This document shows, one piece after another, positions 36,920 to 43,638 of a DNA stretch of 43,638 nucleotides (position 1 is its first letter; each line of letters begins with the position of its first letter). The notes beneath the pieces were generated by a model. It made no database searches. It was not told where the DNA came from and saw nothing but the letters and a program-made list of their open reading frames with translations. The translations under genes and the position numbers were made by a program. Source of the DNA: Novosphingobium capsulatum. GTDB taxonomy: Bacteria; Pseudomonadota; Alphaproteobacteria; Sphingomonadales; Sphingomonadaceae. Location: the NCBI GenBank assembly GCA_015661825.1, contig DQVI01000078.1:1-43638 (forward strand), given 5' to 3'.

Positions 36920-38268
36920 ACGCCCCGCTCTCGCCAGACGCCATGCGCCAGATCCTTCCCGCGCTGTGGATCGAGGCAACCGATGTGCCCCGGCCCCATG
37001 CCCCGCGGCTGCTGGTGCGGCTGCTGGGTGCGCTGGCCGGGTTGCTGGTGCTGCTGTTCGTGCTGGCTGCCCTCGTGCCGCTGGGCGGGGCCGTGATCGG
37101 CGGGGGGCAGGTCGGCGTGGAAACCCGCGTCAAGCGTATCGCCCACCCGACCGGGGGCGTGATCGCGGCCATTGCGGTCGTCAATGGCCAGCATGTGAAA
37201 CAGGGCGAGCTGCTGATGCGGCTCGACGACCGCGTGACCGGGGCCGATGCGACCTATTCCAACCTCACCGTCGAGCAGCTGCTCGCCCAGAAAGCCCGGC
37301 TCGAAGCAGAGCGGCTGGGGCTGGGTCAGGTTTCCTTCCCGCCCGAGCTGACGCAATCGACCAACCCTTCGGCGCGCAAGGCCATGGCCGACGAACAGCA
37401 CCTGTTCGCCATGCGCCAGACCGAGGAAAGCCAGCTCCGCGCCCAGCTTGGCGCGCGCATCGTCCAATATGACCAGCAGATCGCCGGGCTTCAGGCCCAG
37501 ATCGACGCCTTGCGCCAGCAGCGCCACCTGATCGAACCCGAACGGCAGGGCGTGCGCGACTTGTGGGACAAGCAACTGGTCACGATCAACCGGCTCAACC
37601 AGCTCGAACGCACCGCCGTCGACATCGACGGTCAGGTGGCCCAGCTCCAGTCCCAGATCGCCCAGGCCCGCGCCCGCATCACCGAGGCGCAGGAGCAATC
37701 GATCCAGACCGTGCAGACCCGCCGCGTTCAGGCCGGCACCGATCTGGCGCAAGTGAACACCGCGCTCAACCAGCAGCAACTCCGCAAAGTCAGCGCCGCC
37801 GACCAGAAGGACCGCACCGAAATCCGCGCCCCCTATTCGGGCACGATCGAGAAAATCGCGTTTGCCGCCATCGGCGACGTGGTGCGCGCCGCCGAGCCGA
37901 TCATGGAAATCGTCCCCGATCATGATCTGATGGTCGTGGAAGCCTCCATCGACCCGAACGACATCGATCAGGTCCACCCCGGCCAGACCGCGCGCGTGCG
38001 GTTCACCGCGTTCAACCGCGCGGCCACGCCGGAAATCCCCGGTCGCGTGATCTATGTCGCCACCGACCGCACCGACAACCAGGAGACCCGGCAGGCCTTC
38101 TACACCGTGCGGATCGCCGTCGATCAGGCCGCCATTGCGCGCGAGGGGCTGTCCCTGCGCAGCGGGATGCCCGCCGAATCCTACATCGAGACGGGCAACC
38201 GCTCGCTGCTTTCCTACGTCACCAAGCCATTGCGCGACCAGTTCATGCGCGCCTTCCGCGACAACTGA
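36916..38268 (+). CDS. Type I secretion membrane fusion protein (HlyD-like)
   Basis: 450 aa periplasmic adaptor. One N-terminal membrane helix (about 36-58, LLGALAGLLVLLFVLAALVP), then the first half of the lipoyl/barrel-sandwich domain (VKRIAHPTGGVIAAIAVVNG), a long coiled coil (about 115-305, rich in Gln/Glu/Arg repeats such as LRAQLGARIVQYDQQIAGLQ), the second half lipoyl (EIRAPYSGTIEKIAF) and the beta-barrel part. The C-terminus ends ALRDQFMRAFRDN-like LRDQFMRAFRDN, as in the PrtE/HlyD group. Links the ABC transporter to the outer membrane channel. Confidence 0.93.
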   Translation: MNAPLSPDAMRQILPALWIEATDVPRPHAPRLLVRLLGALAGLLVLLFVLAALVPLGGAVIGGGQVGVETRVKRIAHPTGGVIAAIAVVNGQHVKQGELLMRLDDRVTGADATYSNLTVEQLLAQKARLEAERLGLGQVSFPPELTQSTNPSARKAMADEQHLFAMRQTEESQLRAQLGARIVQYDQQIAGLQAQIDALRQQRHLIEPERQGVRDLWDKQLVTINRLNQLERTAVDIDGQVAQLQSQIAQARARITEAQEQSIQTVQTRRVQAGTDLAQVNTALNQQQLRKVSAADQKDRTEIRAPYSGTIEKIAFAAIGDVVRAAEPIMEIVPDHDLMVVEASIDPNDIDQVHPGQTARVRFTAFNRAATPEIPGRVIYVATDRTDNQETRQAFYTVRIAVDQAAIAREGLSLRSGMPAESYIETGNRSLLSYVTKPLRDQFMRAFRDN

Positions 38269-38285
38269 ACCAAGGGGTTCGAGCC

Positions 38286-39947
38286 ATGCGTTTGACCACG
38301 CCACGCCCTTCGTGCGCCCGCAACCGACGCCGCGCCGCGCCTCTCGCCCGTCTGGCCCCCGCCTTCGCGGGGCTGCTGATGGCCCCATGCCTCCATGCGC
38401 AAGAGAGCCTGCCGCCCGCTCCTCCCGAAGCGCCCGAACCGGGCAGGCCGCTGTCCTTCACGCCCGACCTGCCCGCCGATACGCCCGCCGACATCGCGCA
38501 GGGTGCGCGTCAGGGCCAGCCGGTCACTTCGCTGGGCGAGGCCTTGCGCTATGCCTACTGGACCTCGCCCGCCGTGCTCGCCCAGCGGTCGGGCGCGCGC
38601 AGCAGCGACTGGGGCGTGGCGCAGGCCCGCTCGGCCTATGGCCCGCACCTCGACTATTCGCTGACGTATGGCTGGACGCGCGACAACTACGAGATCGCCC
38701 CGGCCAATTTCCTCAAGCGCCATGGCTGGACCTCGACCGCGACGGCCATTCTCACCCAGCCGCTGTTCACCTTTGGCCGCACGTTTGCCTCCGAACGCGC
38801 GGCGCGGGCGCAGGCCGCCTATCAACGCGCGGTGCTCCGTTCGACCGAGCAGCAGGCGCTGTTCGACGCGCTCGATGCCTATGTCAGCCTGCGCCGCACG
38901 CGAACGGGGGTGGGCATTGCGGCAGACAACCTTGCCGCGCTCACCCGCGAGCTGACCGACAATCGCGCGCGCCTCAAGGCCCACGAAGTCACCGCAACAG
39001 ACATCCAGCAGGTCGAGACCCGCGTGGAGCTGGGCCGCGTGCAATTGCTGACCGCCCAGCGCGACGCCGGAACCGCCGAAGCCACATTCCTGCGCATGGT
39101 CGGCACCCGTCCGGGCGAACTGACCACGCCCCCTGCCCTGCAACTGCCGGTTTCGTCGCTCGAAGAAGCCTATGTCTTTGCCGAAGAACACAACCCCGTC
39201 GTCCTCGCCGCGCAGGAGCGCGAGCGCGCCTCGCGCGCGGCGACCGAAGGCGCCAAGGCCGACTGGCGCCCGCGGATCGATCTACAAGGGAGCGCAGCCC
39301 TGATGCCCTATTCCAACGGTTTCTCGAACTATTCCGACAGCTTGCGCCAGACCGAACTGCGCGGGGTGCTCACCATTTCCGGCCCCCTGTTCGACAGTGG
39401 TGAGCGCCACGCCCGCATCCGCGCCGCGCAGGCCGCCAACGATGCCGACTGGCGGCTGGTCGATGCCAGCCTGCGCGAAAACCGCGCCGCCCTCGCCACC
39501 GCATGGAACGACTGGCTGGCCCAGAGCGAGGCGATCGACCGCCTCCAGAGTGCGGTCGATTCGGCCCAGAAAGCCTACGACGGCGCCGTCCTCCAGGAAC
39601 GCGCGGGGCTGTTCACCACGCTCGACGTTCTCCAGCTCGCCCGCGAACTGCTTCAGACCCGCAGCGCCTACAACGATGGTATTGCCGGGGCCTACCTCGC
39701 CAAGGCGCAAGTCCTCGCCGCGCTCGGCGTCATGGAGAGCGCCTGGCTCCTGCCCGACGCCCCGCGCCATGATGCTGAACAGGAAGCCGCGCGCATTGCC
39801 GACAATGGCGATGTCCCGCTGCTCACTGGCGCGCTGCACACGCTCGACGGCGTGGCCGAAGGGCGCGGTGCGCCGCCCCCGGCGCGCGATCCGGCCCATG
39901 CCACCACGATGCCTGCCGCGCGGATCGGGGTTGATATGCAGCCTTGA
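38286..39947 (+). CDS. TolC-like outer membrane channel of type I secretion
   Basis: 553 aa outer membrane efflux protein. Ribosome binding site AAGGGG lies eight bases before the ATG; the gene starts 17 bases after the adaptor. A signal peptide covers about 1-39 (hydrophobic APAFAGLLMAP, cut near CLHAQE). Two repeated OEP domains follow: the first with TSLGEALRYAYWTSPAVLAQ and the helical NRARLKAHEVTATDIQQVETR, the second with TRVELGRVQLLTAQRDAGTA... and SAQKAYDGAVLQERAGLFTT. The tail after about 500 is Pro/Ala-rich. Forms a trimeric outer membrane channel and completes the three-part exporter. Confidence 0.9.
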   Translation: MRLTTPRPSCARNRRRAAPLARLAPAFAGLLMAPCLHAQESLPPAPPEAPEPGRPLSFTPDLPADTPADIAQGARQGQPVTSLGEALRYAYWTSPAVLAQRSGARSSDWGVAQARSAYGPHLDYSLTYGWTRDNYEIAPANFLKRHGWTSTATAILTQPLFTFGRTFASERAARAQAAYQRAVLRSTEQQALFDALDAYVSLRRTRTGVGIAADNLAALTRELTDNRARLKAHEVTATDIQQVETRVELGRVQLLTAQRDAGTAEATFLRMVGTRPGELTTPPALQLPVSSLEEAYVFAEEHNPVVLAAQERERASRAATEGAKADWRPRIDLQGSAALMPYSNGFSNYSDSLRQTELRGVLTISGPLFDSGERHARIRAAQAANDADWRLVDASLRENRAALATAWNDWLAQSEAIDRLQSAVDSAQKAYDGAVLQERAGLFTTLDVLQLARELLQTRSAYNDGIAGAYLAKAQVLAALGVMESAWLLPDAPRHDAEQEAARIADNGDVPLLTGALHTLDGVAEGRGAPPPARDPAHATTMPAARIGVDMQP

Positions 39948-39962
39948 AGAAAAAGGATAAAA

Positions 39963-40005
39963 GCAGGGGCCATTGCCCCTGCACCCCATTATCCTGGCTA
40001 ACGCT
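39963..40005 (+). repeat. REP-like palindromic repeat, copy B
   Basis: GCAGGGGC, CATT loop, GCCCCTGC at 39963-39982, then ACCCCATTATCCTGG. It has the same core as copies A and C, in the opposite direction to C. Read on the minus strand the hairpin is followed by TTTTATCCTTTTT, so it could also terminate the cytochrome gene. Confidence 0.55.
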
Positions 40006-40029
40006 CCGTTGCGGGAAGTGCCGGACATG

Positions 40030-40074
40030 CCAGCAAGCACCAGTTCCCGGGGGTCCGGGGGCGATGGCCCCCGG
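40030..40074 (-). repeat. REP-like palindromic repeat, copy C
   Basis: CCGGGGGC, GATG loop, GCCCCCGG (8-bp stem, 40055-40074) with a TTCCCGGGGG flank. Inverted relative to copy B with 72 bases between the palindromes, like a bacterial interspersed mosaic element. It lies between the converging secretion operon and cytochrome gene and may act as a two-way terminator. Confidence 0.55.
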
Positions 40075-40101
40075 GTTTCACACTTCCTTTTGAAAAATCC
40101 G

Positions 40102-40560
40102 TCAGTTCTTCTGCCTGCGCAAATAGGCGATGATGTCCGCCCGATCGAGCGGATCGGATATGCCGCCAAACTGCATGTATGTGCCGGGGACCAGCGCCTG
40201 CGGATTGCGCAGCCAGGCGTCGAGGGTGGCATCGTCCCAGTGCCCATTGGCATCGCGCAACGCTGCCGAATAGGCAAAGGCAGGGCGGTTGCGGCCCATC
40301 GGGCTGCCATAGATGCCGTGGAGGTTGGGCCCCCCCAGATCCGGGCCGCCGGCATCGAGGGTGTGGCAGCCTTTGCAGGGGCCAGCCTTGGCCTCGCCGA
40401 TTCGCGGATCGGCCACCTTGAGCAGCGCGGGAAGGGATCGATCAGCTCCCGCCGCCTTCAGGCGGGCATCGTGGGTATCATCGCGCGACGAGCAGCCTGC
40501 CAACAGAGCGGCCAGAACCATCGCCGCGACAGACAGGACCGAAGGAGCCTTGATCATCAT
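40102..40560 (-). CDS. Lipoprotein class I cytochrome c
   Basis: 152 aa from the ATG at 40560. The N-terminus is a lipoprotein signal: hydrophobic VAAMVLAALLAGC, with Cys23 as the acylation site. One haem-binding CKGCH motif (Cys62, Cys65, His66) is followed by LHGIYGSPMGR and the distal Met129 in GTYMQFGG, the class I pattern of c2/c550 type. The mature domain would sit in the periplasm on a lipid anchor and carry single electrons. It stands alone; the partner oxidase or dehydrogenase is not in view. Upstream in-frame ATGs do not give a better signal peptide. Confidence 0.9.
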   Translation of the reverse strand: MMIKAPSVLSVAAMVLAALLAGCSSRDDTHDARLKAAGADRSLPALLKVADPRIGEAKAGPCKGCHTLDAGGPDLGGPNLHGIYGSPMGRNRPAFAYSAALRDANGHWDDATLDAWLRNPQALVPGTYMQFGGISDPLDRADIIAYLRRQKN

Positions 40561-40634
40561 GGCGCGCGCATAGCGGCGGCAAGGATCATCGCAAAGCGGG
40601 CGAAATGTCCCAGCGTGGAAAACCGGGGCCACGC

Positions 40635-40649
40635 TTGCGCGTTACGCAA
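40635..40649. promoter_or_regulatory. Inverted repeat TTGCG-N5-CGCAA upstream of cytochrome gene
   Basis: A symmetric TTGCG-N5-CGCAA, 75 bases before the cytochrome start. It shares the TTACGCAA octamer with the direct-repeat sites at 33455 and 35028 but is arranged differently. It may be a regulator site or coincidence. Confidence 0.3.
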
Positions 40650-40693
40650 TGCAAAGCGCGCCCCCGGAAAATTCCATGGGCGCGCCTCCCTTT

Positions 40694-41713
40694 TCAGTGC
40701 CGCAGCGAAAGTCCGACGCGCTCCATCCGGCGATAGAACGTGGCCCGCCCGATCCCCAGCAGACGCGCCGCGCTGCTGACATTGCCACCGGCCCGCGCCA
40801 GCGCCTGGCGCAGAACCGCGCGTTCACCATCATCGAAGCTGGCCGGGCCCGACTGGCCGAGAAAATCGCCCAGCGGGCGTGGCTCGATATCAGCGCCAGT
40901 GGCCAGACGGAACTGCTGGCGCGCCGCCCGAGTCGCCCCGATCACGAGATCATCGCGATCCACGGCCAACAGGACATTGCCGCGCATTGCCTGATCGCCA
41001 GCACCGGCCAGAACGATTCGCGCATCGGAGTAACGGCGGCAGAACAAGTCGCGCTCGATGCTGCGGGCGGCATCCTGCACCAGCGCCCCGATGAGTGCGG
41101 CCATCGTGCGATCATGGTCCCCGCGCGCCGAGGAAATATCGAGCGCGGCGATCAGACGTCCATCGGGATCGAAAATCGGCGCGTCCATGCAACTGACGCC
41201 CACGTTGCGGCTGGCGAAATGCTCGTCGCGATGGATCGTGACCGCACACCCTTCGACCAGGCAGGTCCCGATGCCATTGGTGCCCTGCGCGGCTTCGGCC
41301 CAGGAAACCCCCGGTGTAAGCCCAATATCTTCGAACAGGGCCGCATCCGAATCGGTCGTCCGCCAATCGAGCACCACCCCGCCCGCATCTGCAATGATCA
41401 CACAGGCCCCGGCCAGCCCGACGCTGCCGTGAAGCCTGTCGAGCACGGGGGCCGCCACGGTCAGCAATTCACCGTTCGAGGCCCGCAAGGTATTGAGTTC
41501 ATTGTCGCCCAGCCGCTCTGCCGAAGCCAGCGGCGCGGAAGGGTCGAGCCCGTGATGAAGGGCCGAGCGGCACCATGAGGCGGCCACGGCGGAAACGGCG
41601 GCCCGCGAGGAATGCACAGCAGTCAGAACCCGCTCGGCATGCTTGAAACCAGGGCTCAATTCCGCATTCGCCATCATTGTCAGTGCCTCTCCATCGGCTG
41701 CGGCATCCTTCAT
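40694..41713 (-). CDS. AcoR-like regulator lacking the AAA+ domain (GAF + Fis HTH)
   Basis: 339 aa from the ATG at 41713 (GAAGAGA six bases upstream); starts at 41728 and 41677 are alternatives. The N-terminal part SRAAVSAVAASWCRSALHHG is the helical W..S..RC-like start of AcoR/DhaR regulators. A GAF domain follows (GACVIIADAGGVVLDWR ... AQGTNGIGTCLVEGCAVTIH), then SCMDAPIFDPDGRLIAALDI. The C-terminus is a Fis-type helix-turn-helix (LARAGGNVSSAARLLGIGRA, TFYRRMERVGL). The sigma-54-contacting AAA+ module (GESGTGKE, GAFTGA) that normally lies between is absent without a frameshift, so it cannot activate sigma-54 promoters in the standard way. Effector unknown. Confidence 0.85.
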   Translation of the reverse strand: MKDAAADGEALTMMANAELSPGFKHAERVLTAVHSSRAAVSAVAASWCRSALHHGLDPSAPLASAERLGDNELNTLRASNGELLTVAAPVLDRLHGSVGLAGACVIIADAGGVVLDWRTTDSDAALFEDIGLTPGVSWAEAAQGTNGIGTCLVEGCAVTIHRDEHFASRNVGVSCMDAPIFDPDGRLIAALDISSARGDHDRTMAALIGALVQDAARSIERDLFCRRYSDARIVLAGAGDQAMRGNVLLAVDRDDLVIGATRAARQQFRLATGADIEPRPLGDFLGQSGPASFDDGERAVLRQALARAGGNVSSAARLLGIGRATFYRRMERVGLSLRH

Positions 41714-41859
41714 GGCGGTTCTCTTCACCGCTCACTGTGCCGCCCTTGTTTATCTCGCGCGATTTTCCCCATTTGCAAGGCATTTTGCCCGCCGCCCCTT
41801 GCGTTTTGAGCAAATGAGATTTTCGCATGCACCTTTGTGCAACACCCTCTCGCCCGGAC

Positions 41860-41890
41860 AAAAAGAAAGGGGGCCCGAAGGCCCCCTTTC
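41860..41890 (-). terminator. Intrinsic terminator after the flp pilin gene
   Basis: A perfect 11-bp stem (GAAAGGGGGCC/GGCCCCCTTTC) with a four-base loop, followed on the minus strand by TTTTT. It lies about 105 bases past the pilin stop. Confidence 0.8.
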
Positions 41891-41995
41891 CTACCGTGGA
41901 TGGCTGCCCCCCGATCAGACTGATCGTGGCAAGCCCTGGGATGGTTCAAACGGTCGCATCGGCGCCGCCTGAACCATCAGGCCGAGGCCAGCAGT

Positions 41996-42190
41996 TTACT
42001 GCGTAACCTTACCGGCATTATCCTTGGCGGTGTTCAACTGGGTCGAAACCGAGCCAAAGGTGTTCGAAATCGAGTTGCCGAGCGCGCCCATGGCGGTGAT
42101 GGCGGCGACGGCGATGAGAGCAGCGATCAGGCCGTATTCGATAGCGGTGGCGCCTTCGGTGTCCTTGATCAGCTTGCGAAAAAAGGTCAT
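41996..42190 (-). CDS. flp: Flp/Fap-type type IVb pilin
   Basis: 64 aa prepilin. The leader MTFFRKLIKDTEG is cut after Gly13 by a CpaA/TadV-type prepilin peptidase; the mature start ATAIEYGLIAALIAV has the required Glu+5 and Tyr+6 of Flp pilins and the hydrophobic assembly helix. The start at 42190 follows AGGAG by eight bases; an ATG six bases earlier is too close to it. Tad/cpa assembly genes are not adjacent, so this is an isolated pilin gene and the machinery must be elsewhere. The leader RNA may mask the ribosome binding site (see 42198-42270). Confidence 0.92.
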   Translation of the reverse strand: MTFFRKLIKDTEGATAIEYGLIAALIAVAAITAMGALGNSISNTFGSVSTQLNTAKDNAGKVTQ

Positions 42191-42197
42191 GTCCATG

Positions 42198-42270
42198 TCT
42201 CCTGAGTTGCTTAACCCCAAGGCCGGTTTTTGCAGAAACCTCCTAAACATTGGTAAATGTACTCAGGAGA
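42198..42270 (-). promoter_or_regulatory. Leader pairing that can mask the flp ribosome binding site
   Basis: On the minus strand, TCTCCTGAGT (42261-42270) is a perfect ten-base complement of ACTCAGGAGA (42198-42207), which contains the flp AGGAG. Between them lies a second AGGAGG (42239-42244) that can pair with the same CTCCT. The leader could thus switch between a masked and an open ribosome binding site. Confidence 0.45.
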
Positions 42271-42352
42271 AACACGTATTTGACGCTATGAAATCGCGGT
42301 CGGAGGTCTTGCCGATAGGTTAATTTATTCGCCTCCCGCCGGAACAGCCCTT

Positions 42353-42817
42353 TCAGCCGCGTCCGCGATAGGCGGCCACGCCCTGATCGGGGAGCCACAG
42401 GCCCTCGGGCGCGGCGCCGGACTGCCAGAACACGTCGATGGGGATGCCCCCGCGCGGATACCAATAGCCGCCGATGCGCAGCCAGCGGGGCTTCATCTCG
42501 TCGAACAGGCGCTGACCGATGCCCACGGTCACATCCTCGTGAAAACCGTTGTGGTTCCGGAACGAACCCAGAAACAGCTTGAGCGACTTGGATTCGACGA
42601 TGCTGTCGCCCGGCACGTAGTCGATCACCAGATGGGCGAAGTCAGGCGCGCCGGTCACCGGGCACAGCGAGGTGAACTCGGGCGAGGCGAAGCGCACGAG
42701 ATAAAGCGTGCCGGGACGCGGGTTGGGGACATAATCGAGCACCGCCTCTTCGGGCGAGGCGGGCAGCGCGCTCGACTTGCCCAGATGCAGGGGCGTGGAA
42801 ACGGGAGGGGTCGACAT
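42353..42817 (-). CDS. queF: NADPH-dependent 7-cyano-7-deazaguanine reductase
   Basis: 154 aa short-form (YkvM-type) QueF, which reduces preQ0 to preQ1 in queuosine synthesis. The catalytic Cys52 in [11 protein letters not shown] with Asp59, the Glu75 motif [20 protein letters not shown] and the C-terminal [19 protein letters not shown] are all present. A T-fold, cytoplasmic enzyme. Start at 42817 fits the family. Other queuosine genes are not adjacent. The leader carries a 16-base tandem repeat. Confidence 0.96.
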   Translation of the reverse strand: MSTPPVSTPLHLGKSSALPASPEEAVLDYVPNPRPGTLYLVRFASPEFTSLCPVTGAPDFAHLVIDYVPGDSIVESKSLKLFLGSFRNHNGFHEDVTVGIGQRLFDEMKPRWLRIGGYWYPRGGIPIDVFWQSGAAPEGLWLPDQGVAAYRGRG

Positions 42818-42830
42818 GACGGGACAATCC

Positions 42831-42878
42831 TTTCTTGCGGTCGGCCTGTCTTGTGGCCGGCCTTTCTTATGGCCGAGC
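42831..42878. repeat. Three imperfect 16-base tandem repeats in the queF leader
   Basis: Units TTTCTTGCGGTCGGCC, TGTCTTGTGGCCGGCC and TTTCTTATGGCCGAGC, at 42831, 42847 and 42863. They lie 14-61 bases upstream of the queF ATG (minus strand). The GGCC parts can pair with each other in the RNA. No preQ1 riboswitch pattern was recognised. Confidence 0.55.
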
Positions 42879-43036
42879 CAATGCACACCCTGCACCACCT
42901 GAGCAAGCCACCTGCTTGCGCGCAGCCGGGGAGGCATTATGCAGCGCGGGGCCGTGGCGACAGGATCCGACCCGGCTGGCCGGCACGACCGGCCTAATCC
43001 CATGGATACCATACGAGAGGCATTTCAGGGCAAGCC

Positions 43037-43638
43037 ATGAGCGGCACGCGCGCATTCCAGCATTCTTCATCCCGCACACTGCTGGCCGGGCTTTTGCTCT
43101 GCACGCCGATGGGGGGCGCACTGGCACAGGCCGTTCCGGCGCCTGCCTCCGCCGACAGCGCCACGCCAGCGATCCAGTTGCCCGCTGTTCCGACAGCCGA
43201 AGCGGGTTCCAGCCCCTCGGCAGCGGCGGCGCCCGCGCCTGCGCCCGTCGTCCTGCCCCTGCCCGCCCCAGCCGCCAAAGTCAGGCCCGCAGCCAGGCCT
43301 GCTGTGGCAAAGCCGGAGCAAGCCCCGAAACCTGCGCCGGTAGCCCGGAAAGAGCCCGTGCCTGTCAACGCGCCCGTGAGCGTGCCGGCTCCGGCCACGA
43401 GCGAAGCGCCAACTGCCCTGCCCGAAGCTTCGGCTTCGCCCGAGACGGAAAGCCCTGCCCTCGCCACGCCCGAACCGGCGCCCCGGAGCGATGCGGGCTG
43501 GTTGCCATGGGCAGGGGGCATTGCGGCGGTTCTGGCTCTGGGCGGACTGGTGCTGGGGCTCTCGCGCCGACGGGTGCGGGGCGAGGCTGCGCCAGACAGC
43601 CCCCCTGCGCCTGCGGCGAAGCCCGAACCGGTGCCAGC
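43037..43638 (+). CDS. Exported Pro/Ala-rich membrane protein, 5' part only
   Basis: An open frame from the ATG at 43037 runs without a stop to the window end (200 codons and two bases). A signal peptide covers about 1-33 (core LLAGLLLCTPMGGALAQA). A long Pro/Ala/Val/Lys-rich, unstructured stretch follows (about 34-153), then a membrane helix WAGGIAAVLALGGLVLGL (about 158-175) and a basic RRRVRGE, after which the Pro-rich sequence resumes. So the first part would be periplasmic and the rest cytoplasmic. I do not recognise a family; composition resembles spacer-type envelope proteins. Confidence 0.65.
   Translation, partial: MSGTRAFQHSSSRTLLAGLLLCTPMGGALAQAVPAPASADSATPAIQLPAVPTAEAGSSPSAAAAPAPAPVVLPLPAPAAKVRPAARPAVAKPEQAPKPAPVARKEPVPVNAPVSVPAPATSEAPTALPEASASPETESPALATPEPAPRSDAGWLPWAGGIAAVLALGGLVLGLSRRRVRGEAAPDSPPAPAAKPEPVP

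Noticed and set aside
36610..38388. Minus-strand open frame of 592 codons
   Set aside because: Antisense to the ABC transporter and HlyD-like genes, which carry clear motifs. Composition is that of a reverse-strand shadow.
38054..39403. Plus-strand frame of 449 codons overlapping the adaptor and TolC-like genes
   Set aside because: Same strand, wrong frame; very Arg/Pro-rich, while the overlapping genes have good family matches and ribosome binding sites.
39282..40355. Minus-strand frame of 357 codons spanning the TolC end and cytochrome gene
   Set aside because: It is antisense to the channel gene and out of frame with the cytochrome c gene, whose CKGCH motif is real.
42818..42960. preQ1 riboswitch upstream of queF
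   Set aside because: No H-type pseudoknot pattern with a conserved aptamer and A-rich tail was found; only a GC-rich tandem repeat is present.

Overview
The window looks like chromosomal DNA of a GC-rich alphaproteobacterium, most likely a sphingomonad (Novosphingobium/Sphingomonas-like). The reasons are the continuous str-S10-spc-alpha ribosomal block without infA or rpmJ between secY and rpsM, an alphaproteobacterial ATPase-inhibitor zeta/DUF1476 gene next to bolA and grxD, an HWE histidine kinase, a Flp pilin, and the overall protein style. No rRNA, tRNA, CRISPR array, insertion sequence or phage gene was seen. The taxonomic call is inference.

Layout. Positions 1-6400 hold a tiny membrane-protein ORF, an ExoY-type sugar transferase, a Nudix hydrolase, a grxD-bolA-zeta(DUF1476) cluster, a small unknown gene and a secreted S9A prolyl oligopeptidase. 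Positions 6500-27180 are one long minus-strand block that reads, in transcription order: rpsL-rpsG-fusA-tuf | rpsJ-rplC-rplD-rplW-rplB-rpsS-rplV-rpsC-rplP-rpmC-rpsQ | rplN-rplX-rplE-rpsN-rpsH-rplF-rplR-rpsE-rpmD | rplO-secY-adk-[secreted SRPBCC protein]-rpsM-rpsK-rpoA-rplQ. Hairpins with T tracts after tuf, after rpmD, between rpoA and rplQ and after rplQ, plus matching promoter-like motifs ahead of rpsL, rplN, rplO and rpsM, suggest the block is cut into several transcription units.

Positions 27600-40000 are an accessory region. A P-loop small-molecule kinase is followed by a minus-strand set: a LuxR-type DNA-binding protein with a C-terminal membrane anchor, a helical unknown protein, a four-helix membrane protein and a MarR-like regulator. 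Divergent from it is a plus-strand set: a membrane histidine kinase (with a possible coupled leader ORF), its NarL-type response regulator, a small unknown protein, an HWE-family membrane histidine kinase, and a complete three-part type I secretion system (ABC transporter, HlyD-like adaptor, TolC-like outer membrane channel) with no obvious substrate gene. Two direct-repeat motifs of ten-base period, one ahead of the small unknown gene and one ahead of the secretion operon, are candidate sites for the response regulator. An inverted pair of REP-like palindromes follows the secretion operon, and a third copy lies after the ribosomal block.

Positions 40100-43638 hold a lipoprotein cytochrome c, an AcoR-like GAF/Fis regulator without its AAA+ domain, an isolated Flp-type pilin whose ribosome binding site can pair perfectly with an upstream leader segment, queF (queuosine synthesis) with a small tandem repeat in its leader, and the 5' part of a Pro/Ala-rich exported membrane protein that runs off the end.
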